From the NCBI GenBank assembly GCA_043789035.1, contig JAYWIG010000362.1, forward strand, positions 13,550 through 77,549: 64,000 nucleotides of DNA, written 5' to 3'. Within the stretch, counting starts at the first letter, position 1; each line of letters starts with the position of its first letter. The stretch is from JAYWIG01 sp043789035. Lineage in GTDB: Bacteria; Pseudomonadota; Gammaproteobacteria; Burkholderiales; Burkholderiaceae_E. Below are positions 17,332 through 26,368 of the stretch, piece after piece. The position numbers and the translations under genes were made by a program. Under the pieces are notes generated by a model. It was given only the letters and a program-made list of their open reading frames with translations. It was not told the DNA's origin and did no database searches.

Positions 17332-18530
17332 TAATACTTCCCAGAAGCGCCAGTGAGTGCCACTGCCGCTCGAAGTAAAACGAACGAACACCAATGCACA
17401 AAGCGAAGTGGGAGCGAGCGTTTGTCATGGCTTTGTAGCAGCACTGGCTCACCGCCTTCTGTGGCACCAACTTCAAGCGCCTCTCTTAGTTGCTTTGCAA
17501 ATGCTTCGTTATCGATCACCACATTAGCCTCGCGCGCGAGCAGCAATGAGAATGGATCGATGTTTGATGAGCCCACCGTCGACCAGTAATCAATCACGGC
17601 AACTTTGGCATGCAAAAAACTTTTCTTATACTCAATGATTTCAATGCCAGCTCGCAGCAGTTGGTCGTACATCGCTTGCGATGCGTAATACTGCAGCCGA
17701 TATTCGACCTTGCCTTGTAGCAATAAGCGTACTCGCACGCCGCGCGATGCTGCCGCAACTAAGGCACGGCGAAAACGCACACCGGGGAAAAAATAAGCGT
17801 TGGCAATAAAGACTTCCTTGCGTGCATGACCAATTGCTTTGAGATAATTTTGCTCAATGGTGCGACGAAAACGAAAGTTATCGCGCGGTACAAACATCGC
17901 GCGCATGTTGCCATCACTCTTAGTATTTGTTTGTACGTCATCAGGTATCGAAATACGATCTTTCAGACGCAGTAGTCGAAGCTCCCACCACAAACGCTGC
18001 ATCGCCAAGTGCACACTACTAACGAGCGGCCCTCGGACATGTACAGCGAAGTCAAATCTTGGGGCCTCCAGCACGCCGTGATTGGGATCGAAAAAATCAT
18101 CCAACATGTTGATGCCGCCAACGAAGGCCATTTCACCATCGATGACACACAATTTGCGGTGCAACCTCCGTAAGCGCTGCCGATCTAAAGTAATGAATTT
18201 GCGTTCCGGTCTAAAAACTTCAAGTTGAACTTTGCTCGTTTTTATCATGAGTAAAACTTCACCCATCAGCTGCCCTGTGCCAAACCCGTCAACGACCAAA
18301 TGAACTCGAACCCCTCGATCAGCAGCATCTGCCAAGGCTCGCGCAATGCGACGCCCCGACGCATCATCTTGGAAAATATAGGTTTCTAAAAATATTTGGT
18401 CTTTGGCTTCCACAATGCAGGTTTCAAGACGAGAAAAGTAATCTTGACCACCTTCGAGAAGCTGCACCTCATGCCCAGCTTTCCACTCGGGCTTTAGTGA
18501 TTCGAACCATGGAGTATCAATATTGGCCAT
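17331..18530 (-). CDS. clsB: Cardiolipin synthase B-like phospholipase D family protein
   Basis: A 399-aa protein with two HKD motifs: LHRKLCVIDGEMAFVGGINM (about residue 120) and LHAKVAVIDYWSTVGSSNIDP (about residue 302). There is no N-terminal membrane helix, which fits ClsB rather than ClsA. It would transfer a phosphatidyl group to make cardiolipin at the inner membrane. The gene follows the EEP-family gene by 21 bp and its stop overlaps the exonuclease GTG start, linking the housekeeping block to the repair cassette. A C-terminal hydrophobic segment (FVLLRAAVALTGASG) may anchor it. Confidence 0.9.
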   Translation of the reverse strand: MANIDTPWFESLKPEWKAGHEVQLLEGGQDYFSRLETCIVEAKDQIFLETYIFQDDASGRRIARALADAADRGVRVHLVVDGFGTGQLMGEVLLMIKTSKVQLEVFRPERKFITLDRQRLRRLHRKLCVIDGEMAFVGGINMLDDFFDPNHGVLEAPRFDFAVHVRGPLVSSVHLAMQRLWWELRLLRLKDRISIPDDVQTNTKSDGNMRAMFVPRDNFRFRRTIEQNYLKAIGHARKEVFIANAYFFPGVRFRRALVAAASRGVRVRLLLQGKVEYRLQYYASQAMYDQLLRAGIEIIEYKKSFLHAKVAVIDYWSTVGSSNIDPFSLLLAREANVVIDNEAFAKQLREALEVGATEGGEPVLLQSHDKRSLPLRFVHWCSFVLLRAAVALTGASGKY

Positions 18531-18551
18531 GTTGCGAGCTTAACGGAAAAA

Positions 18552-19502
18552 TTACTCTAAAACCAAATCTGCGATCAAAGGACTGTGATCAGACAAACGC
18601 GACCATTCTGGACCTCGTAATACCTTGGCTTCCGTTACCTTCAAACCACGCACGTAAATTCTATCCATCTGCAACCAAGGCACGAGCGCAGGAAAAGTGC
18701 GAGCCGCTTTCACTGTACGCGGAATTCGCATTTTCTCCTTAGCTACTTTCATGCCCAAGTCGGTAAGCTTGCCGTGCATGAAGTAAACCATTTTTTGCGC
18801 AGCCCCATGGGCCACATCTCTCGCGGCAGCGACATTAGGACGCTTGGCATCTTTGCTTGCATCAATAACCTCCACCATGTTTAACTCATGGCATAAGGTA
18901 TCAGAAAGCACATTCCGCCAATCATTAAAGTCGCCCGCAATGATGAGCGCTTCTTCAGCTGGCACCGATTTTTTAATCCATGCCATGAGTGCTTCAGTTT
19001 GCCGACGACGACTTCGCGCCAGCAACCCAAAATGCACGACAAAGCAATGCACTGGCTTCTTATCTAATGCAACTACGCAGTGTAGTATGCCGCGCTTCTC
19101 TAGCGCATGGTCAGATACATCTCGATTCTCATTGCGCAGCACTGGAAAGCGTGACAACAATGCATTGCCGTGATGCCCATGCAAATAGTTGGCATTCTGG
19201 CCATAGACGTTCTCGTAAGCGACGGCGATCGGGTTATGGGCAGCCTTTGATTGTCTTGGCAATTTGGCAAGAAATTGAGCTTGTGGCTCAGCTGGCCAAT
19301 TCGCTAAACCATTGGTATGCCTATCGTTGCGGCCTTGCACCTCTTGCAAGAAAATGAGATCGGCGTCGAGCTCATGCAAGCGCGCGCGCAAATCGTAGAT
19401 GCGAGAATTTCGGCGTAAGCCGAAAAAATCGTTCACCACACCTTTGTGAATATTGTAGGTAGCAACCCGCAGGGTTTGGGGGTTCGATGTTTTTGCGTTC
19501 AC
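18552..19502 (-). CDS. Endonuclease/exonuclease/phosphatase (EEP) family protein
   Basis: A 316-aa EEP-fold protein. Motifs: LRVATYNIHKG (N-terminal Asn), LIFLQEVQG (metal Glu), HGHHGNALLSRFPV, IIAGDFNDW (catalytic Asp/Asn) and the terminal RLSDHSPLIADL (SDH). All catalytic residues of a Mg-dependent phosphodiester hydrolase are present. No signal peptide is visible. It overlaps nudB (ATGA) and precedes clsB, a gene order I associate with Burkholderiales, where such proteins sit with cardiolipin synthase; the true substrate is unproven. Confidence 0.88.
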   Translation of the reverse strand: MNAKTSNPQTLRVATYNIHKGVVNDFFGLRRNSRIYDLRARLHELDADLIFLQEVQGRNDRHTNGLANWPAEPQAQFLAKLPRQSKAAHNPIAVAYENVYGQNANYLHGHHGNALLSRFPVLRNENRDVSDHALEKRGILHCVVALDKKPVHCFVVHFGLLARSRRRQTEALMAWIKKSVPAEEALIIAGDFNDWRNVLSDTLCHELNMVEVIDASKDAKRPNVAAARDVAHGAAQKMVYFMHGKLTDLGMKVAKEKMRIPRTVKAARTFPALVPWLQMDRIYVRGLKVTEAKVLRGPEWSRLSDHSPLIADLVLE

Positions 19503-19966
19503 AACCTTGCCTGTAAATGCTGTAACGCTTTAGCGTTCGTCCAAGAAAAACAAGTCATTGCAGCCTTTTCAATCGGCAACCATTGGTAGTTAAGGTGTTC
19601 ATTGGGAGATAAGACAATATTGGTTGCGTACCTTGAAAAAGGCACTCTCAAGGCATACACGTGTTCGGTATTTTCAACCACACCCGGCGCATAACGCTTT
19701 TGCCAATGAGAGTAGATGGTGTAGATATTGGTTAATTCAAGATCTGCGAAATCTTCTTCACTGGCAACGATGCCAGTTTCTTCCTCAACTTCGCGTCTGC
19801 AAGTGGTCCGCAAAGGCTCATCTTCTACGTCTAAACTGCCAGTAACCGATTGCCAGAAGCCGGGGTGGTCGGCACGTTCAATTAAAAGCGCTTTTGCTTC
19901 GAATTCGCCCTTATTCCATTCAACGTCGCCCATAGGCGCGTCGGTGCAGTAGATCACTACCAACAC
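19499..19966 (-). CDS. nudB: Dihydroneopterin triphosphate pyrophosphatase-like Nudix hydrolase
   Basis: A Nudix protein with the box running from GSLDVEDEPLRTTCRREVEEETGI (GX5EX7REUXEE) near residue 42. Its place after aspS and its length match NudB, which removes pyrophosphate from dihydroneopterin triphosphate in folate synthesis. The only standard in-frame start is GTG 19966, yet the frame stays open and family-like upstream (FKVPRS before VLVVIYC) right to the aspS stop. No Shine-Dalgarno sequence precedes the GTG. Initiation at a rare codon such as ATA about 20000-20002 is possible. Confidence 0.85.
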   Translation of the reverse strand: MLVVIYCTDAPMGDVEWNKGEFEAKALLIERADHPGFWQSVTGSLDVEDEPLRTTCRREVEEETGIVASEEDFADLELTNIYTIYSHWQKRYAPGVVENTEHVYALRVPFSRYATNIVLSPNEHLNYQWLPIEKAAMTCFSWTNAKALQHLQARL

Positions 19967-20005
19967 CGAGCGAGGAACTTTGAAGGGATTTGACGAGTTT
20001 ATAAA

Positions 20006-21799
20006 TTAAACCGATTTAGTTTCGGTCGGCCTCAAGCGAATATGCAACTCTTTTAACTGCTTTTCATCCACTGAAGACGGTGCTTGGGTTAACAAGCACT
20101 GCGCGCGCTGCGTTTTCGGGAAGGCAATCACGTCACGAATCGATTCGGCACCGGTCATCAACATCACTAAGCGATCTAAACCGAAAGCGATACCACCGTG
20201 AGGAGGTGCACCGTACTGCAATGCGTCGAGCAAGAAACCAAATTTCGAACGAGCTTCTTCAGGCCCAATCTTCAATGCACGGAATACTTTGCTTTGCACT
20301 TCTTCGCGGTGAATACGAACCGAGCCACCACCGAGTTCTGTGCCGTTCAACACTAAGTCATAAGCCTTGGCAATACAACGACCTGGATCGGTGGCCATAT
20401 AGTCTTCATGGCCATCTTTTGGCGCTGTAAACGGATGATGCACGGCCACCCAACGATCGGCTTCTTTGTCGTGCTCGAACATCGGGAAGTCAACAACCCA
20501 CAACGGCTTCCAAGTGTCGTCGAACAAGCCCGCTTTGCGACCGAACGCTGACGCACCAATTTTGTTACGTAATGCGCCTATGGCATCGTTCACCACTTTT
20601 TCGGTATCAGCACCGAAGAAAATAATGTCGCCATTCTGCGCGCCTGTACGCTCCAAAACTGCTTTCACTGCAGTGTCGTGTAAGTTCTTCACAATTGGTG
20701 ATTGCAAGCCGTCGCGGCCTTTAGCCAAATCGTTGACCTTAATCCACGCCAAACCTTTGGCACCGTAGATAGAAACAAATTGCGTATAGGTATCAATTTC
20801 ACTGCGGCTAATCTCTGAACCACCCGGCACACGAAGCGCAACAACACGGCCCTTTTCTGCGTTTGCAGGTGCGCTAAATACTTTGAAGTCCACATCCCTC
20901 ATCACGTCAGTGAGTTCGGTAAACTGCATCTTGACGCGCAAGTCTGGCTTATCAGAGCCGTACAAACGCTGCGCTTCTTGGTAGGTCATGTGCGGCACTT
21001 CGGGCAAATCAATGTCCATCGTATTCTTAAACACAGTGCGAATCATGTTCTCGAAAATCTCGCGAATTTCTTCTTCTTTTAAAAACGAAGTTTCGCAATC
21101 AATCTGAGCAAATTCAGGCTGGCGATCAGCGCGTAAATCTTCATCACGAAAGCACTTGGTAATTTGATAGTAGCGATCAAAACCCGCCACCATGAGCAAT
21201 TGCTTAAACAACTGAGGCGATTGCGGCAACGCAAAGAACTCACCGGCATGCACACGCGATGGTACGAGGTAATCACGGGCGCCTTCCGGTGTTGATTTGG
21301 TCAACATTGGCGTTTCGATATCCACAAAGCCGCGCGAATCCAAATACTTACGTACTTCCAGCGTTACCCGATAGCGCAGCATCAAATTCTTCTGCATTTG
21401 CGGTCTACGCAAATCTAAAACACGATGCGTTAAACGAGTGGTCTCAGATAAATTGTCGTCATCCAACATGAACGGTGGGTTCACCGATGGATTCAAAACT
21501 GTCAGATCATGGCAGAGCACTTCAATCTCGCCACTCTTTAAATTTGGGTTTGTTGTGCCTTCAGGTCGAGCACGAACTTTGCCAATGACTTGTACACAAA
21601 ACTCATTACGAATTGTCTCAGCGGTCGCAAACATTTCTGCGCGATCTGGGTCGCATACGATTTGCGCTAAACCTTCGCGGTCACGCAAGTCGATAAAAAT
21701 CACTCCCCCGTGGTCACGGCGACGTTGCACCCAACCGAAGAGAGTAACGGTTTGGTCGAGGTGGCGAGTCGAAACATCGCCTGTATAACAGGTACGCAT
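20006..21799 (-). CDS. aspS: Aspartyl-tRNA synthetase
   Basis: A 597-aa bacterial-type AspRS. N-terminal anticodon-binding OB fold (MRTCYTGDVSTRHLDQTVTLFGWVQRRRDHGG), class II motif 1 and 2 (FVDIETPMLTKSTPEGARDY; FRDEDLRADRQPEFAQIDCE), the bacterial GAD insertion domain (about 300-420), and motif 3 (GIAFGLDRLVMLMTG). It charges tRNA-Asp in the cytoplasm. The length is normal and all active-site blocks are present. It lies 9 bp after the DUF502 gene and its stop begins the nudB leader, so the block is one transcript. Confidence 0.97.
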   Translation of the reverse strand: MRTCYTGDVSTRHLDQTVTLFGWVQRRRDHGGVIFIDLRDREGLAQIVCDPDRAEMFATAETIRNEFCVQVIGKVRARPEGTTNPNLKSGEIEVLCHDLTVLNPSVNPPFMLDDDNLSETTRLTHRVLDLRRPQMQKNLMLRYRVTLEVRKYLDSRGFVDIETPMLTKSTPEGARDYLVPSRVHAGEFFALPQSPQLFKQLLMVAGFDRYYQITKCFRDEDLRADRQPEFAQIDCETSFLKEEEIREIFENMIRTVFKNTMDIDLPEVPHMTYQEAQRLYGSDKPDLRVKMQFTELTDVMRDVDFKVFSAPANAEKGRVVALRVPGGSEISRSEIDTYTQFVSIYGAKGLAWIKVNDLAKGRDGLQSPIVKNLHDTAVKAVLERTGAQNGDIIFFGADTEKVVNDAIGALRNKIGASAFGRKAGLFDDTWKPLWVVDFPMFEHDKEADRWVAVHHPFTAPKDGHEDYMATDPGRCIAKAYDLVLNGTELGGGSVRIHREEVQSKVFRALKIGPEEARSKFGFLLDALQYGAPPHGGIAFGLDRLVMLMTGAESIRDVIAFPKTQRAQCLLTQAPSSVDEKQLKELHIRLRPTETKSV

Positions 21800-21808
21800 G
21801 AAAAATCT

Positions 21809-22471
21809 CTACTGCGAAGAATTAGAAGGAGAGGCCGGTTTGGCCGCGATTGCTGGTGTAGACGGATTGACTGCAGGAAGCATTTGCGGTGCAACCACGC
21901 CCATCGACACAACATATTTAAGTGCTTCGTCGACTGACATGTCGAGTTCTATCACATCAGTTCTGGCGAGCATAAGAAAGAAACCCGAAGTTGGGTTAGG
22001 TGTGGTCGGCACATACACCGCGAGCATATCGCTAGGTACATGCTTACGCACTTCTTCGGCTGGTACGCCGGTTTGGAAAGCTATCGTCCAAACACCTTGG
22101 CGTGGATACTGAATCAGCAAAGCCTTGCGAAATGCTTGCCCGCTATCTGAGAGTACCGTGTCGCTGACCTGCTTCACACTTGAATACACCGAGCGCACGA
22201 TGGGAATGCGGCCCAACAAGCTTTCCCAAAACTTCACCAAGTGCTGACCGATAAAGTTGCGCGCCAACAAGCCCGTAATTAGCACAATCAGAAAAGTAAG
22301 GATCACCCCAAAACCGGGGATATCGGCATGCAGCAGCTGCACTGGTCGCCAAGCCTCAGGCAAAAGCAGCAATGTTTTATCCATCGTCGTCACGATGAAG
22401 TTAAGCACCCAGAGCGTAATGGCCAAGGGCACCCAAATTAACAAACCGGTGATGAAGTATTTGCGAATCAT
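21809..22471 (-). CDS. DUF502 family inner-membrane protein
   Basis: A 220-aa membrane protein. Two N-terminal hydrophobic helices (YFITGLLIWVPLAITLWVLNFIV; VILTFLIVLITGLLARNFIG) are followed by the family blocks GRIPIVRSVYSSVKQVSDTVL and VYVPTTPNPTSGFFLML. Function is unknown; the family is conserved between fmdB-like genes and aspS in betaproteobacteria. Its ATG overlaps the end of the zinc-ribbon gene (4 bp), and it precedes aspS by 9 bp. Confidence 0.9.
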   Translation of the reverse strand: MIRKYFITGLLIWVPLAITLWVLNFIVTTMDKTLLLLPEAWRPVQLLHADIPGFGVILTFLIVLITGLLARNFIGQHLVKFWESLLGRIPIVRSVYSSVKQVSDTVLSDSGQAFRKALLIQYPRQGVWTIAFQTGVPAEEVRKHVPSDMLAVYVPTTPNPTSGFFLMLARTDVIELDMSVDEALKYVVSMGVVAPQMLPAVNPSTPAIAAKPASPSNSSQ

Positions 22472-22869
22472 TTGCTTGTACTTGGTGCTGGGGATGAGCT
22501 TGGTGGTGCGGCGGCTGGCGCAGGTGCAGGGGCGGCAGCGGGCGCGGCAGCTGACGCAGATGACGCAGATGAGGCAGCCCCGGCAGCAGCTGGAGTTGCC
22601 GCACCGGCTGCCGGAGCAGCAGTGGCTGCAGCAGCGCCTTCGGCGGCTTTCTCGCCAGCCTTTTCAGCCCCCTCTGGCTTTTTGCCATTCTCTCTAAAAT
22701 CAGTCACATACCAACCACTGCCCTTCAGCTGAAAAGCCGGCGCAGAAAGCTGCTTGGAAAATGTCTCGGCGTTGCACTCTGGGCAAGTAGTCAGGGGGGC
22801 GGCGGACATCTTTTGCAAAACATCTTGATGATGCCCGCAGGAACCGCAAAGGTAAGGGTAGATCGGCAT
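22468..22869 (-). CDS. FmdB-family zinc-ribbon protein with long Ala/Pro tail
   Basis: The first about 60 residues form an FmdB zinc ribbon (MPIYPYLCGSCGHHQDVL..., CGSC and CPEC cysteine pairs). Residues about 66-133 are a low-complexity Ala/Pro/Ser tail rich in repeats, which gives long open frames in other readings. FmdB-type proteins are small putative regulators of unknown action. It leads the DUF502-aspS-nudB transcript. The tail is longer than usual and probably disordered. Confidence 0.85.
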   Translation of the reverse strand: MPIYPYLCGSCGHHQDVLQKMSAAPLTTCPECNAETFSKQLSAPAFQLKGSGWYVTDFRENGKKPEGAEKAGEKAAEGAAAATAAPAAGAATPAAAGAASSASSASAAAPAAAPAPAPAAAPPSSSPAPSTSK

Positions 22870-22925
22870 GATGACGCGTTAGGTTTTCTATTCAGACAGC
22901 AAAGCCTTTAATTATAGCTCTGTAC

Positions 22926-23663
22926 CTAGCGTCTGAGGTCGCGAAAAGCTTGAAACTCCCAGCTACGCATACCCAAGACTAAAGTGAAGCCTTCACGGTC
23001 TTTTTCGGCGATTTTTTGATCAGCTAGGTGTTGCTGGGAAAAATCTTGCGCAACCCTTTGCAATCGTTCGACAAAAGACGGGGCCAAGGCTTTGCTAATC
23101 GATCCGTGAACCAGCAGCAAACCCTCGCCATCTTTATCGAAACCGCCGCCAAAGTACTCCAACAAGGCGTTTTCGCGAAAAAAGGTCATGATCGGACCAT
23201 GCGGACGCCAACGAAACGTCTTCGCGAGCTTTAGCTGGTAGCGATTCATTGGGCGCAATTCGATAATGCCCAAGCGGTCGAGCTGAGCCAAACAGCGTAC
23301 TACCTCGGCTTCGGTCAAAAGATAAGCCTGCGTGATTTGCTCCAAGGTCCACTGGCTCAGCACGCAAATGGCAACTAATAAAAGCTTCTTGTCGGCAACT
23401 AAACCACGTTCCTGCACAAGGGTGAGGTCAGCAAGAAGCACCTGCTGCTCAGAAACCTTGCGAGCCAAATCGGAGAAATCGAGCTTGAGCGCTCGACAGA
23501 TTTCATCAATCTTGGCCAGCGTTGTGTCGCCCTTGGCCAGAATCCTCTTCACACTCGATTCGGCCATGCCAATGGCTGCAGCCAACTCGGCATAAGTCAT
23601 ATTGGCCGATTTCAGCTCTTGTTTCAAAACATTAATCAGATCTAGCGATGTGCTCATATGCAT
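22926..23663 (-). CDS. XRE-family transcriptional regulator
   Basis: A 245-aa protein whose N-terminus is a Cro/C1 helix-turn-helix (MTYAELAAAIGMAESSVKRILAKGDTTLAKIDEICRALKL, about residues 22-61). The remainder resembles a ligand or dimer domain with a possible second winged-helix-like segment (LEQITQAYLLTEAEVVRCLAQLDRLGII). No signal or membrane segments. It stands alone, divergent from the decayed membrane-protein gene across about 110 bp. The target is unknown. Confidence 0.85.
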   Translation of the reverse strand: MHMSTSLDLINVLKQELKSANMTYAELAAAIGMAESSVKRILAKGDTTLAKIDEICRALKLDFSDLARKVSEQQVLLADLTLVQERGLVADKKLLLVAICVLSQWTLEQITQAYLLTEAEVVRCLAQLDRLGIIELRPMNRYQLKLAKTFRWRPHGPIMTFFRENALLEYFGGGFDKDGEGLLLVHGSISKALAPSFVERLQRVAQDFSQQHLADQKIAEKDREGFTLVLGMRSWEFQAFRDLRR

Positions 23664-23777
23664 CCAACAAAATTAGTACAGTTTAAAGATACCAAGAGCA
23701 TCAATGTATCAGACAAGACTTAAATTACGAGCCTTCGGAAAAGAAGTTTTAGATCATCGGGGCTTGTTAGACGACCA

Positions 23778-24383
23778 ATGAAGAGCTCGCCCATGCTAAA
23801 TATCTCCTTCCGTAAAAAAGTTCTCGTTGCATTTTTAGCGCTTCTAATTTTGATCGGCGCATTTTCCCCACCCCTTGCCGAACTCTCCGGATACTTTCAT
23901 TTTGTGGATCAACGCGAGTTGCTCGGGTTGCCGAGAGCAATGGACGTGCTCAGCAACCTGCCCTTTCTCTTTGCCGGTTTATATGGGCTGTTTGTAATAC
24001 GGCGGAGCAGAACACCGGATGCTTCGGCACCTTTTAAGCCGTTCGCCTCAATCTTTTTTATCGGCCATATCGTCACAGCTTTAGGCTCGGCCTGGTTTGA
24101 GTTGCGCCTTAAGCATATCGCTGCGTTCCGGCATTATGTTGGTGTTCTTCAATGCGATAAGCGGTGCCATAAGCATTCACATCAGCAACTCAACGGGTAA
24201 TGCGTTGCCTTGGGCTTTAGTGCAACTTGGTGGGTTGTTGTTGTATACGCAACCGCCAAAGCCTTTGAAATGGCCGACCAACAGGTTTTCGACTGGACGC
24301 AACAACTGATTTCGGGGCATAGTCTTAAACACCTAGTCGCAAGCCTTGCTGCATGGCCTGTAATAGCGTTTTTTAGGAAGCCC
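23778..24383 (+). pseudogene. Ceramidase-like multispanning membrane protein, decayed
   Basis: Pieces of one membrane protein appear in alternating frames. The first (23778 to about 24100) has an N-terminal helix, FHFVDQRELLGLPRAMDVLSNLPFLFAGLYGLFVIRR and IVTALGSAWFEL. A short piece in another frame reads NALPWALVQLGG. The family C-terminus, VVVVYATAKAFEMADQQVFDW then LISGHSLKHLVASLAAWPV, is back in the first frame. At least two frameshifts and missing middle segments separate them. The family is related to alkaline ceramidase-type membrane hydrolases of unknown bacterial role. The last piece is in frame with the next gene, which gives a misleadingly long ORF from 24210. Confidence 0.7.
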
Positions 24384-26294
24384 ATGCCCCCTAAGCATTC
24401 AGAACACTCCGGCCAGTTTGAACTTCTCAAACAGAAGCGCTTCGCGCCCTTTTTCTGGACGCAGTTTGTTGGCGCGGCCAACGATAACCTCTTTAAATTC
24501 GCTTTCACGGTCATGGTGACCTATCAACTTAGCATTAGTTGGTTAAAGCCAGAACAAGCCGGTTTAGTCATTGGCGCACTGTTCATCCTGCCCTTTTTAC
24601 TGTTCTCTGCCACCAGCGGCCAACTGGCGGACAAATACGACAAGCGTTCGCTCATTGTGTTCATTAAGTGGTTGGAAATCGGCATTATGATTTTGGCCGG
24701 TTGGGGTTTTATACAGGCCAACGTCCCGGTGTTGCTCGCATGTACATTTTTAATGGGCCTGCATTCAACCTTGTTTGGCCCGGTCAAGTTCGCCTACCTT
24801 CCGCAACATTTGAATGAGCGTGAGTTAACTGGCGGCAATGGCATGGTTGAAATGGGTACGTTTGTGGCTATCTTAATCGGCCAAGTCATTGGAGGCTTAC
24901 TAATCGCAATTCCGCAAACAGGGGCACAAATTGTTGCCGGTGGTTGCGTGGCTCTGGCGGTGCTCGGTCGATTGGTGGCTCACGCCATTCCAGTGTCAGC
25001 AGCAACCGAACCGAATCTAAAAATCAATTGGAACCCGATTACGGAAACTTGGCGCAACCTAAAACTCGCCAAGGAAAACAGAGTGGTTTTTCGCTCACTG
25101 CTTGGCATTAGTTGGATGTGGTTTTTCGGTGCTGTGTTCCTAAGTCAGTTTCCCAGCTTTGCTAAAGAGGTGCTACACGGCAACGAACAAGTTGCGTCGT
25201 TATTGCTCGTCGTATTTTCGATTGGTATTGGTATTGGCTCACTGCTGTGCGAAGTACTCAGCCGCAGGCATGTAGAGATTGGCTTAGTGCCTTTAGGTGC
25301 AATCGGCATGAGCATCTTCTCCATCGATTTGTATTTCGCTTCGCGTGGCCTACCGCTTGCCAGCAACCTGAGCTTGAGTGCATTTATAGGCCAAGCCGCT
25401 CATTGGAGGGTGATGACGGATCTAGCTCTGCTAAGTTTATTCGCAGGCTTGTATAGCGTACCGATGTATGCGCTTATCCAAATGCGCTCGCAGGCTACTC
25501 ACAGAGCGCGAATTATCGCGGCTAACAATATTTTGAATGCGCTCTTCATGATCGCAAGTTCGGTCATCGTTGGCCTGCTTCTCAAGGCAGGCTTCACCAT
25601 TCCACAAGTATTTTTATTTATTGGTATTGCCAACGCCGTAGTTGCGTTCTACATATTTATGCTGGTACCTGAATACTTGCTGCGCTTTGTTGCTTGGGTA
25701 GCCAGCCGCATAGGCTATCGATTCAAAGTGACTGGCGACGAAAACATTCCCACTGAAGGTGCTGCAATTTTGGTTTGTAACCATGTGAGCTTCGTTGATG
25801 CGGTGTTACTCATGGCAGCAAGCCCAAGGCCAATTTACTATGTGATGGATCACAAGATATTCCGTATTCCAATACTAGGCGCGATGTTCAAACTTGCTAA
25901 AGCCATTCCTATCGCCTCGCAAAAGGACGACCCTGCGACCTACCAAGCAGCTTTCAACGCGGCTGCTAAGGTGTGGCGTGAAGGTGACTTGCTCGCCATA
26001 TTCCCTGAAGGTGGCATCACCCGCGACGGTAACGTGCAAACATTCAAAGGCGGCGTTATGAAGATCCTTGAACTTGCTAAAGCCGATGGCATTACACCTC
26101 CAGTGATACCGATGGCGCTGACAAATCTATGGGGCTCATTCTTTAGCCGAGTTGAAGAAGGCAATGCCATGGTTCGGCCATTTAGACGCGGCATTTTGAG
26201 CCGGGTTGGCTTGAATGTTGGCGAACCAGTCGCCAGTACACTCGTAAACCCTGAAATGCTACAAACAAAGGTTGAAACTCTACTCAAAACCTAA
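24384..26294 (+). CDS. MFS lysophospholipid transporter fused to PlsC-type acyltransferase
   Basis: A 636-aa fusion. Residues about 1-420 are an LplT-like MFS domain (FWTQFVGAANDNLFKFAF, ATSGQLADKYDKR). Residues about 430-636 are a glycerophospholipid acyltransferase with NHVSFVD (HX4D motif) and FPEGGITRDG. This resembles Aas without its C-terminal acyl-ACP synthetase domain, a common form in Burkholderiales. It should flip lysophospholipids inward and re-acylate them. I start at ATG 24384, with AGGA 5 nt upstream; the frame also runs back to 24210, but that part is the tail of the preceding pseudogene. Confidence 0.9.
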   Translation: MPPKHSEHSGQFELLKQKRFAPFFWTQFVGAANDNLFKFAFTVMVTYQLSISWLKPEQAGLVIGALFILPFLLFSATSGQLADKYDKRSLIVFIKWLEIGIMILAGWGFIQANVPVLLACTFLMGLHSTLFGPVKFAYLPQHLNERELTGGNGMVEMGTFVAILIGQVIGGLLIAIPQTGAQIVAGGCVALAVLGRLVAHAIPVSAATEPNLKINWNPITETWRNLKLAKENRVVFRSLLGISWMWFFGAVFLSQFPSFAKEVLHGNEQVASLLLVVFSIGIGIGSLLCEVLSRRHVEIGLVPLGAIGMSIFSIDLYFASRGLPLASNLSLSAFIGQAAHWRVMTDLALLSLFAGLYSVPMYALIQMRSQATHRARIIAANNILNALFMIASSVIVGLLLKAGFTIPQVFLFIGIANAVVAFYIFMLVPEYLLRFVAWVASRIGYRFKVTGDENIPTEGAAILVCNHVSFVDAVLLMAASPRPIYYVMDHKIFRIPILGAMFKLAKAIPIASQKDDPATYQAAFNAAAKVWREGDLLAIFPEGGITRDGNVQTFKGGVMKILELAKADGITPPVIPMALTNLWGSFFSRVEEGNAMVRPFRRGILSRVGLNVGEPVASTLVNPEMLQTKVETLLKT

Positions 26295-26368
26295 TCGGCT
26301 GAAGCCCCGAGCTATGCTAAAGTTGCTGCATTACAAAGCAGACTGCATAGATAGGGAGCACACAGCCA

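Noticed and set aside
22472..22732. Plus-strand Ala-rich 86-aa ORF
   Set aside because: It is an antisense frame kept open by the GC-rich repeat in the FmdB-like gene.
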